A model generated the notes under the pieces. The model did no database searches. It was not told the DNA's origin and saw only the letters and a list, made by a program, of their open reading frames with translations. From positions 16,378,403 to 16,442,402 of the forward strand of contig CM042084.1 of assembly GCA_023512835.1 (NCBI GenBank): a DNA stretch of 64,000 bases. Direction: 5' to 3'. Of this stretch, positions 1 to 10,651 are shown piece by piece (position 1 is the first letter of the stretch; each line of letters begins with the position of its first letter). This stretch comes from Taxillus chinensis (taxonomy: Eukaryota; Streptophyta; Magnoliopsida; Santalales; Loranthaceae). The translations under genes and the position numbers were made by a program.

Positions 1-10
1 AAACAAAACC

Positions 11-102
<92 letters not shown>

Positions 103-663
103 ACACCCCACCGCCCTTTGCGAGATGGCATATCTGGGGCCAAAACCAAGGCCCTCCAGGGGGGGTGCTTTGGCACCAGGCAGGCGGCCCCCACGGGCTA
201 GCTCACTTTTTCCATTATACCATTTGGCTCACCCAACTAGCCTCATATAGGCCTTTGGCTAACATAGACTCTACTAACAGACTACTTTTAAAAACAGACT
301 CAAAAACAACTCAACCTCAATGGGTGCCACATAGCCCAGGATGGACCTATGGGGGGGCAGGTCGGAACCCCCTAACCTAATTGTAATTTGGAATAATAAT
401 TTCTAAATGTGAGTTACACTAAAGCTAACAAATTATATCTCGGTGCCCCCTAACCTAACATCCTAAATCTGTCGTTGTCATAACCCTCATAGCACCTTAC
501 TTCAAATGAAGGTGGTGGGAGAGATGACAAAGGCACATGTGTGGTGGTTGATGGCGGCGAGATAAGATCCTTTCTTCCCAATCCGAAGAGGTCGTGGACG
601 AAACGAACAAGCTTCGCTGCAACATCACAAAGGTTGAGGATGGTGGCGGCAAGGTTCACTGAT
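1..663. other. Left edge: poly-A tract and unassigned sequence
   Basis: Positions 11-98 are an almost pure A run, possibly a retroelement tail or an assembly weak point. Positions 207-300 match a segment near 14789-14868 (own entry). Positions 450-660 are somewhat richer in GC and read as a short open frame on the minus strand, but nothing in it is recognisable. No gene is called here. Confidence 0.6.
207..300 (+). repeat. Dispersed repeat shared with 14789-14868
   Basis: About 80 bases here are nearly identical to 14789-14868, with a TATATAGG TATA-like core and the words CTCTACTAACAGACT in both. The second copy lies upstream of the decayed copia element, so this may be a fragment of that element's LTR. 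The identity of the two copies is seen directly; the LTR assignment is inference. Confidence 0.6.
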
Positions 664-3600
664 CACTACAAAAAAAAAAAGTTATTGAGACGGACATAGA
701 ACCATCCCTAAAAGAGACACTGTTTTGTCCCAAATCAGTATTTGAAATAGTTTTAAATCATCGTATAGCCATCTGAATAGCTTTCATTTGGGACGAAAGT
801 CATCTTTCCATCCCAAATTTATTTTTCGATGATCGCTAGCATCCCAACATCAATCCAATGAATTAATTAAACTTAAACATATTTGAGACGATTTTTTCCG
901 TCTCAAATTATTGGTAATAGTTTGTTCCATATGAAATTATCTTACAACAGTTTTTTCCATCTCAGATTGTTAGTAATGATTTTATCCGTCTCAAAGTAAA
1001 TTCAATTGATTTTCAATTTATAACTAACTTTGCAACATTTTTTATTTGTTACTAAATACCATTTGAAACACTTGTTTATTTATCTCTATTAACTTTATTT
1101 TCTACATGAAACTTAATGACAGTTTTAATCCATTTGTGCCAGTTTTAAATTTTATGCTAGGAAATTTTTTTTGCCAATTTTATTCTAAAACAATATATCC
1201 ATATATAAAATAAAATCCATCAAATAATATATATCTATATAAAATAAAATAGATAAAAAATGGTGTGCTAGTTAAATGTTATACATATGCCTTAGAGACC
1301 ACTATCTCATATTGAAAACAAACCATAATTCCTAGGGGAATCATTCCCACAAGAGATATGCGTCTATATCTTGCATTCCTCATCACTTTAATAACACCTT
1401 ATCTCGAGCAATAGCCTCTAATGTCCCATCTGGACTCATACTCACTTGTACTTTCATATCCGATTGCATTATTCATCATGCTATACAATAATAAAGAAAA
1501 AAAAAGAAATTGCCACAACATATTTCAAAATGTCACTTAATTGTAATATGCCAAAGATCAACTTACCATTAGTCCTCAACAATAATTATCTAGTTGCTAA
1601 CTATTTTTTGGAGTGTGTCTCCATAAAAAATTTGAACTTTGAGAGTGAAACCCCATTCGGAGTATTTATCTACAAAATCATAAGTATAAATTTCAAAGCT
1701 ATTCTTTATAAAAAATAATTAAGTTAATTTTTTTACTTAAATTAGTAAAAAATAAATAAACAAAACTTCACTGTTTCTTTTAACTTTTGGCCATAAGACT
1801 TCCTACCCACACAATGATATATTTTAACTTTGACCCGATTATCATGATTGTTTTGGATTTTTATCTGCACATTACAAAGTAGTCCAATAATGCACTATGT
1901 AAATAAATTTTGATAAGCAATTTATAATTGGGTTGGAAATTTACTAAAAATAAAATAATATATATATATATAATAGTTAATGAAAAAAAACACATTTTAT
2001 TGGAAAACAAACCAGTACATGTATATGTAGCTAGTGGAATACAAATTTTTGAAAATTAATGCCACATAGATAGTAAGATAACAATAGTAGTAATAAATTT
2101 CTAACAAATATTAGAATCACGGGAAAATATTAAAGTTTTTTTTATAGATCAGCCTTCAGTGCCTCTGTATATAATATTCCGTATGAAATATAAATTACTT
2201 CTCAACCACCTTTAAAAACAATAGAATGTAGAAAAAGGAAGATTGGAGTGTAGTTAAAGTTAATTCCTCTAGCCCAATTCTATGTTTGGGCTTATTGATT
2301 CTTCCATCATTATTTCTAAACAAAAATTGAAACCTCTAGCTTTTGGGAAATGTGAAATCCAGCAAATTTGACATGCAATAATGCATTCCTATACTAAATA
2401 ACAATCAAACTAGAGTCCAAATGTCCAAACATAGATAAGGCAATAAAAAAACACATGCACTTAATGCCTGTTTGATTCTCCTCTCAATAGTCATCGCTCC
2501 TGCTGTCAAATTTATTGCACGTGCATGTTGTATTGGTGTGTGCAAACATTCATTTCATTATATTCCCTAAAGCAGGAATGGACTCACAGCATATTTGAAA
2601 TATTTGAAATGAAGACCAAAAAATAGGAGGATCGAACATCCACAGCATCTTGCCCATGCAACTCAATGGAACTTTATACTTTGAAACTACTTTTTCACAA
2701 GCAATCCTTATTCATAGATAAACTTAGAAAAAAAGAGTAGGAAGCAAAACAGCAAATAGAAAAAAAAATGAGGAACTAATTGAAAATTAGTCACATAAGA
2801 AACTCTAGCCATTAGGAAACTCTACAGGTTAGGAAAAATAATAAGTTCCTGCATAAACCTTCAAAGGTTAGAGTTATAGGTTGCAATAGTTTAGGCCATG
2901 ATATGGCTGATTCCGAAACACCAGGCACTGGTGCAGATCACAGCCAAGCACTGTTTCGAAACACTGGGCACTGTGCAACTAGACAGTGCCCAGTGGCCAG
3001 TCATACCAGTTGCTGTTGATGAGTTGGCTGGCAGTCCTGATGCAACTCATATGGTAGATGACACAGTCCTGCTACTGCAAGTCCTATGTAAATATCTCAG
3101 CCTACAGGTTATGCTAATTATATCAAGTACTACTCTAAAAAAATCACTTTATTGATCGGTCTGCCAACCTCACCACCATTGGCAACTTCTGACATTAAAA
3201 TAGTGGATGATGGACCAAATTCTGGGCATGGCAATCACGACAGAACAATACAGCATAACAATGCAGCAACTAGTAGTTAATATCCCAAAGAAGCAGCATA
3301 AAAGTGGGCTTTCTAGTGGCATAGAAGCAGCATAACATATACGTTATGCTGCTGCTTTGGTTTTCTTCAAGCATAGAGGCCACTGTTGTGAAACAATTCC
3401 AAATCTAGAGGCTTTGGAAGACTACCAGGTGACAATTAGACGATCTTATAGAAGCTGGTCAGATCAGTGTTACTCATTATTTTCTTGTTAACGAGAGCCT
3501 TTTCAAAATAAAAATAAAAATTAAAAAAATTAAACAGTTCTGCTTACCGATTTAATAGAAGTAATGCAGATTTAAAATAACATAAGAAATTTTTGGACAT

Positions 3601-5081
3601 GCAACAGTTCACCAAATTACCCATAAACAGATTTAATATAACATAAAAAATAATTGACACCCGCAAGCAAGCAGGCAGGCTGCAGGTATAAAATATAAAT
3701 GAAACTGGTGTACTGCTACATGCATTATGCATTATCGATTGGGTGTGCTCACCAAACAAACAGCATTTAAATTTCGGCTAAATTATCGGGGCATGCTGTT
3801 TGTTGCAATGATTTTTTTACAGCGTATATTTGCTAGTGCATTCAAAGATGGTCAAATTAGCCTCCACTATCTATTGTGACTTGCAAGTTTCTTTCCACGT
3901 GTTTGTCGATAAAATTTATACTGAATTCCACTCATCCCCTAGCTACGGTTGCAATAGCCTTGGTATTGGCTAGAGACCAAGGCATAAATCTGAGCGGCTC
4001 CTCCTTTTTTTTTTTAAATGGGTAAAAGCAAATTTTAGATACGAACCTCATAAATTTACAAAATGTATATATGCTTCAGGGGCAACATATCCTGCCCATC
4101 CACATAAATGTGCAGAAAAACACACACACACACACACATATAATGCAGATCTTGATGGTAGGCTATAGGGCATAATAATTTCGGTAAGATTAAAACTTTT
4201 GCCAGAAAAACACAGTCTACGAATTGGTTTTTGGACTAAAATTCCTGAATTACAGAACCTAAGAAAAACCAATGCCAAGGTCTACTCTCTAACATTTGAG
4301 AAGTTTTACCCATTAAAAAAATGAAAAATGAAAATCTTCAACTGGTAATAAAAAAACGCAGTCCACACAGCGGATACATGAAATCTGGTTTTTCCTACTG
4401 TCAGCGAAGAAGGCTGTTGATCACAGTCCACACAATATTCAATATCAACATCTACAACAATATATAGATCTGGCTTTTCCTACAGCCATTGAAGAAAACC
4501 CAGCATTCCCAGGTCACTAGAAATCAACATCAATCACATTATTAACGATTTCATTCGAAGCAGAGGGAGTAATAAAATTTAATTATGTGGGTTTCCATGT
4601 TCAGGCGCAGAGGTCAAAATAGATTGAAAATTCAACGTGTTTGAACCACAAACAAATTCGGATACTACAAGCTGGAATTGGAAATACCTGCAGTGGATGG
4701 GATAGAGCGTGGCGAATCTATCCAGGGATTGAATCACCAGGTAGAATCGCGGAAGTGGATGAGATTGAGTGTGGCGAATCTCCAAGCGAGCCTGGTAAGC
4801 AAGTTGTAGTACTTGGATGGACGGCGATTGCTGCCGTAGAATGGGACGGTGAATGGAGTCTGCGGGAGTGTGAATTGGGACTCAAGGTGTGTTTGGGGAC
4901 GGAAATTCCCACCGATTATTGTTTTTTAAAAATATGATTTTTAATTTATTTAAAAAATGAAATTAATTTTTTGTTGATTGAGACAGTAAAAAATCAATTT
5001 TGGAACGTTTTGAGACCGTAAATTTCGTCTTGGACAATTAATAATCTGTCCCTATCGATAACTTTTTTTTATATTTCTGTG
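664..5081 (+). mobile_element. CACTA (En/Spm-type) DNA transposon, non-autonomous or decayed
   Basis: The left end begins CACTACAAAAAAAAAAAG and is followed by GTTATTGAGACGGACA. The reverse complement of the right end (5081 inward) begins CACAGAAATATAAAAAAAAG followed by GTTATCGATAGGGACA, so the two ends are diverged inverted repeats. Both ends carry subterminal copies of a GAGACGG / GTCTCAAA word (about 690, 880-905, 960, 990 on the left; 4978, 5005-5030 on the right), which is the usual CACTA architecture. The internal 3.8 kb has no recognisable TNPA/TNPD transposase. The 3-base flanks (GAT and ATA) do not match cleanly, so the exact right end or target duplication is uncertain. Strand is arbitrary. 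Confidence 0.7.
3328..3356. repeat. Short palindrome inside the CACTA element
   Basis: AGCAGCATAAC and GTTATGCTGCT face each other across a short loop, giving an 11-bp perfect stem. AGCAGCATAA also occurs just upstream at about 3292. No known function. Confidence 0.6.
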
Positions 5082-5149
5082 ATACTTTTTTGTGACACTT
5101 ACCCCACTCGTACCCTTTTTTTTTCCTTCAGAGTTCTGAGAAATGATTT

Positions 5150-8055
5150 TGGGACACGAAATTATGGAATAAGGGATGATATATGTAGAATTATATCATT
5201 CGTCTAACTTTTGTTTTGCCATAGTCTCGAGACTAATTAAAGTTTTGTAAAGATTTCTTAATATTTCTACTTTTGTATTGGTTAGAGTTGGATTTCTCAG
5301 CATTAATTCTACCATGCATCTTCTCTCTATTATGTGCAAGAGTTAATGTAGAAAAATATATGTTCTTTCTCAATCCTATCTTCCCTCCCACTTTGGTATT
5401 GGGCAGTGCCTTAGACATTGTAGCATGGGTAAAAGACTCAAAATCCAACGTATCGATCATACACCTCGTTAACATCTTTTTTAAAAATGCATCACAAATT
5501 TATTTCGTTGTACTTTTAACAATTTACTACACCTTATTGGACTCCTAAAGCCGGAATGATATATTTGAAAATCAAACAAATTAGAAATAGAAAATTTTGA
5601 ATTTGAATTTAAAAACGGAAAGAAAAACTAAAACATGTTTCCAAAAATTGAATTTGAATTGGCGCAACATTCCCTGCGCTATATACACAAAAACATCGAC
5701 TGAAAATTAAGCAGCACCAAAAACACATTTATAAATAGTTGTCTGTTTCTCGTCAATTAGCTTAGGTCCAACAAGGAAAACGTAACGGCATAAAAAAAAA
5801 CGAAATCGTGGTGTGAAGAAAAAATTGTTGATATTGCCCGCATAATTAGAGAGCGTAACTATTTATTTCTATTGCATGGTGAATATCAGAAACAAATAGA
5901 CGAGGTGAGAAGAGAGGCGAGAGCGGCGTTTATCGGAGTAGAGGGTAAAAAGCACGTTTTAATTAGTTAATTATTTTTTAAAAAATAAAAATGAAGGGTA
6001 AAATGAAGCCAACACATATTAGATCTACCCCGAACACTCTTAGATACAGACAATAGTACAAACAATACATATTACTTTGAACCAACAACATATACAAATT
6101 TCTTTTAAAATCTTGACATATAATCATTATCCAAAAAAAAAACTGAAAATTGATTTAACAACAAAAAGCAATTCTTTGTCACATGCTATCTATTGATGAG
6201 AAATAGACGGATCTCCAAGACTTGCTGAAGATCAAAGGAAACCACACAATCCAAAATCTCACAATGAATCCAATGACCATACAGACATAAACTCCTCCAA
6301 TTGCCACTCCATCCTTTACTTTTCCTTGTTGAGTCGTAAATTCCATCAATGAACTTGAATTGTTGCAATTGTTGGGGAGTGGAGATCCACAGAGTTTATT
6401 CCCACTAAAACCAGAGGCGGGAAGCCTTTGAAGTTGAGGTCTCATTGGTATTTTCCCCACCAAGTGATTATTTGATAAGTTCAACCAACTTAGGAAAGTC
6501 AAATCAGAAATGCTTGGAGGAATTTGGCCTGAAATTTCGTTTCCAGATACGTCAATAGATTCTATCAATCTCATTCCACCAATATCATGGGGAATTTGTC
6601 CAACCAAAAAATTATTTGATAGATTCAAAGATCGCAAGCCTACAAGACTTGTTAATTCGGTTGGAATGAATCCAGTTAAATTGTTGTTGGAAAGATCCAT
6701 TGCTGTCATGAGTCCAAGATTTTTGGTGTATACCCAAATGTTGCCCTTTGTGACCACAAATGCATCCTCTGTGATTAGATCAATCATTGTTGTTGCATTA
6801 ATGAGCACTATACGATCTGTTAAACTTGAGTTTGGGGGAGTAATCATGGTTGTAAAGTTGTTGAAGCATCTTGGGATAGTTCCGGAGAGATTATTATGAG
6901 CAAGGTCTAATAATTGAAGGTCTTTCAGCCCACACAAGTGATTTGGAATGTGACCATGAAACTTATTTGAGCGTAGTATAAGTATATTCATGAGTGCAAG
7001 CCTCTCACCAAACCAACTTGGAATGTTACCCTCAAGATTATTTTCCCCAAGGTTTACAATCTTTAGCATTATACAATTTATAAGAGAAGTGGGAACTTCT
7101 CCTTCGAGATGGTTTTTGCGTAAATGCAAGGACTGGAGATGTTCAATATGTCCAATGGAACTTGGAATATTACCCACAAATTCATTACCTTCAAGGTTTA
7201 AAATTTGCAAATTGGTCCAACTCATCCAACAATTAGGAATTTTTCCAGATAAGTGATTGACTCGAAGATTAAGGTATATCAATGACTTGGACATATGTGG
7301 ATTGTGGCATAGAAAGTTTGAAATGGAACCAAAAAATAAATTATTAGAGATATCTAATCCAAGTAGATTCAAAGGAAATATAGGTATAGCACCACCTATT
7401 TGGTTGGAAGACAGGTCAATGACACTCCATTGGTTGGAAGGCATAAAGGATGGAAGATATTTTAGGTGTCCGTGGATTTGATTGTGAGAGAGATTATAAA
7501 AGTAGCATTGAGGAAAAGAGATCCAAAACCAATTGGGAATTGAGGTCGATATTCCTACATTAGACATTTGCAGTTCCGTCAAGGACTTTTGAGATTTAAG
7601 CCATGATGGGAACAGTGGTTCTATGCCCCAAAAATCTAGACCAAGAAACTTGAGCTGGAAAGGAGGAAGCCATTTTGGACTTACATTCAAACTCAATTCG
7701 TTTCCACTAGCCTCTAAAGTTGTCAAGTTGGTGAGATTGGCAAAGTGGAGTTCGGTAACAACTCCCTTCATTGGGTTGCCGTAGGTGCTTATTTCTATGA
7801 GGTTTACAAGTTGTCCGAGGAAGAGGTCCATTCAATTTATTGTCTCCCACGGAAAAGTATTCTAATGCGGACAGTCCGCCTATGGACTCTGGGATGGGAC
7901 CATTCAATTGGTTAAATTAAAATTACGTAACTTAAAATTACGTAATTACGTAATTTTGATTGTTTCATTTTGATATATTAAAAACAGTCCATGTGTCCTT
8001 CAAATTAGAAAGTAGTACGCTGTTGTAAACACATGACATGTTGTTCTCGTGTCAA
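5150..8055. repeat. Segmental duplication, left copy (internally deleted)
   Basis: Positions 5150-7917 align closely along their length with 9620-12420, including the AT-rich 3' flank of the RLP gene (for example the shared stretch about 5230-5570 and 9730-10080). Positions 7955-8055 align instead with 14556-14685, the upstream flank of the right copy. The left copy therefore lacks about 2.1 kb that the right copy has: the 5' half of the coding region and the proximal promoter. Confidence 0.9.
6179..7911 (-). pseudogene. LRR receptor-like protein, 5'-truncated and frameshifted copy
   Basis: This is the C-terminal half of an LRR-RLP, closely similar to the gene at 10652-13894. It keeps about a dozen LRRs, the terminal LRR cap and a C-terminal transmembrane segment (around 6220-6310) with a short cytoplasmic tail that differs from its sister. 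Reading from 7911 leftwards, the frame matches the sister for about 25 codons. Near 7825 an 8-base net deletion relative to 12305-12338 then breaks the frame, and the 550-codon open stretch resumes from an internal Met. There is no signal peptide, no LRR N-cap and no upstream gene: beyond 7911 the sequence jumps to the sister's promoter flank. I infer a pseudogene. Transcription from some other promoter could still give a soluble or membrane-anchored LRR stub. Confidence 0.9.
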
Positions 8056-9237
8056 AACCTCGAGCGCTGCCTACAGTTACGGCCTCCATCCTACTACTCG
8101 CTCTCCTCTTCTCGCCCAGTCTCCATCACGCCGACTGCCAGCGGCTGAACCAGCCGACACCATCGCCTGTCTCGCTGAGTCATGGCCACCACCAATCGAG
8201 CCTCTCCCCATCTTTCCCTTCTATAAAAACTACCCACAGAGACATGAAAAAGGAGGGCTCTAAAATCCGAAAAAACAAACCTAGGTACAGCCACCATTGT
8301 CATCCCCTCAGCCACCTCTGTAGAGAGTTCCCTCCGCTGGCTGGAAATTGCGCCTCCGGTCACAGTCACTTCGATCCATACCACAAAAACCCCATCTCTC
8401 TAAACTCCTAAACACCCAAAGGAAAAATAAGAACGCAGAAGAAGCAATCAAGCATAGTCTTCCTATCTCCATCGTTTCCCAGTGGGTAGAGTGCAAGCAG
8501 TGGAGTCATCTGCTGTTGGGTATCGGGTCTGCTCGCTGGCTGCCCAAGGAGCCTTGAAGAAATGCGATTTTATCTTCGAAGGTTGAAGAAGAGTGGCCAA
8601 CCAAATCTTTTGCTTTACTTGGTATTTTATTTTAGCACATGCACTTTGTTTTATTTGGACAGTGATAATCCCTGTTTTGTACTCTGTGTCTCAAGATTAA
8701 TCCTGTGTATTATTCTAATCTGAATTCGGCTAAAGATTTTTTCCAAGCTTTGGTTTATCAGTCCCAGTTTCAACCTCCCATCTCCACGATTTTGGTTGCA
8801 ATTTGGTCATAGGCGTTGGGAAGATCAGCGCCGGGGGGAGAGGGGAGGTAGTGTCAAGGGGGTAGGGCGTCACGCAGGGGGAGATTGGCGCCGGGTGGAG
8901 TGGTGGTGGGGCGACGAGCGCAGGTGGGAGAGGAGAGGTTGCACCGGGGAGGAGAGGGGAGGTCGCGCACGTGGGGGCCAAGACGGGAGGGAGTTGCATG
9001 GGGCTGCGGATGGCGGTGGACTCACCGGAAAACAGATGGAAGCAGGAAACATAAATTAGAAAACATGTGTTACATTTTGGGCATTTGAAAATAACTTATT
9101 TTTTAAAAAAACTAGTGCCAAACAAGTGAGAGATGGTGTTTTATGTACTTAAAAAGAACCAAACTTGTCATTGGGATTTTGGTCGTGTGTATATTCTGAT
9201 TCATAAACTCGCTAGTTGAAGATCCATATTACTATCC
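8033..9237 (+). other. Spacer between the duplicated copies; GC-rich, unassigned
   Basis: Positions 8060-8420 are unusually GC-rich and read, from a GTG codon at 8049 with no in-frame ATG, as 120 codons opening with a signal-peptide-like hydrophobic stretch (ILLLALLFSP). Because there is no ATG, a gene is not called; it could be a captured exon. Positions 8800-9030 are strongly G-rich on this strand, mostly GGGG and GGAGAGG words, with open frames on both strands that look compositional. Neither segment has a counterpart in the right duplication copy, so this DNA was inserted or lost after the duplication. Confidence 0.5.
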
Positions 9238-9551
9238 AAAATTGTGTCCCATATCAGAAGAAAAAGGAAATGTCACAATGCGTTTTAAAGCCGTGCGGGC
9301 CGATATGGCGAGCCCAAACGGACAATATTGTGACATGCAGGCGGGCCTGTACCTTGGCCCGTACCTTGGCCCGATCCTAACACTTACACAGCTGTTTTGC
9401 TGCTTATCATTGGAATTGGGGAATGTTAGGATCTCATCCAGGCCCACCCGCATGTCACAATATTGTCCGCTTTGGGCTCGCCACATCGGCCCGCACGGCT
9501 TTAAAACGCGTTGTGACATTTCCTTTTTCTTCTGATATGGGACACAATTTT
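9238..9551. repeat. Long inverted repeat (foldback element, LTR-like arms)
   Basis: The left arm (9238-9389) and right arm (9421-9551) are near-perfect reverse complements, starting AAAATTGTGTCCCATATC on both outer edges and closing on GATCCTAACA near the centre. The loop is about 30 bases. The left arm has an extra partial tandem copy of CCGTACCTTGG. Words inside the arms (GGCTTTAAAACGCG, GAGCCCAAA.CGGACAATATT) resemble a repeat found across many plant genomes, as I recall it. A transcript would fold into a hairpin of over 120 bp. It sits immediately 5' of the right duplication copy and is absent from the left one. Confidence 0.85.
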
Positions 9552-10651
9552 CCAACAGGGAAGAATGGGGAGCTGATGTTCAATTTATTTCCCATCGTAC
9601 TGTGTCGAGGAATCAGCAGGGAACGAAATTGTGGAATAAGGGATGATATATTATATCATTTGTCTAACTTTTGTTTTGCCCACAATATGTCCAATATGCT
9701 AATGCCATATATAGTTTGGAGACTAATTAAAGTTTTGTAATGATTTCTTAATATTTCTACTTTTGTATTGGTTAGAGTTGGATTTCTCAGCATTAATTCT
9801 ACCTTCTTCTCTCGACTATTATGTGCAAGAGTCAATGTAGAAAAATATATGTTCTTCGACTTCTTTCTCAATCCTATCTTCCCTCTTGTATCGTGCAGTG
9901 CCTTAAACATTATAGCATGGGTAAAAGACTCAAAATCCAGCGTATCGATCATACACTTCGTTGACATCTTTTTAAAAAAATGCATCACGATTTTTATTTC
10001 GTATTACTTTGAACAATTCACTACACCTTATTGGAGTACTAAAGCCAGGATGATATATTTGAAAATCAACCAAATTAGAAATTAAAAAATAATAATTTGA
10101 ATTTAAAAACAGAAAGAAAAAAAACCAAAACATGTTTTCAAAATTTGAATTTGACTTGACGCAACATTCCCTGCGCAATATCAACATTTAAGTAGCACAA
10201 AAAGACATTTATAAATCGTTGTCTGTTTCTCGTCCAATAGCTTAGGTCCAACAAGGAAAACGTAACGGCATAAAAAAATCAAGTCATGGTGTGAAGAAAA
10301 AATTGTTGATACTGCCCGCATAATTAGAGAGCGTAACTATTTCTACTGCACGGTGAATATCAGAAACAAATAGACGCAGTGAGAAGAGAGACGAGAGCGG
10401 CGTTTATAGGGGTAGAGGACAAACGGCAAGCATGTCTCGAGTTTTAGATTTTATATCAGAAATAGAGCATCTGATATAATGGTACAATGAAGTTTTATTT
10501 ACTTAATTATTTTTTGAAAATTAAAAATGTAGGAATAAATAAAGCCAACACATGTTTGGTCTATACCCCAAACACTCATTTATATATAGAGATTCAATAC
10601 TACAAATCATAGATATTGCTTTGAACCAACATATACAAAATTATTTTAAAA

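Noticed and set aside
8730..9059. Open frames on both strands in the G-rich spacer
   Set aside because: Low-complexity Pro/Gly-rich readings in overlapping frames indicate composition, not coding.
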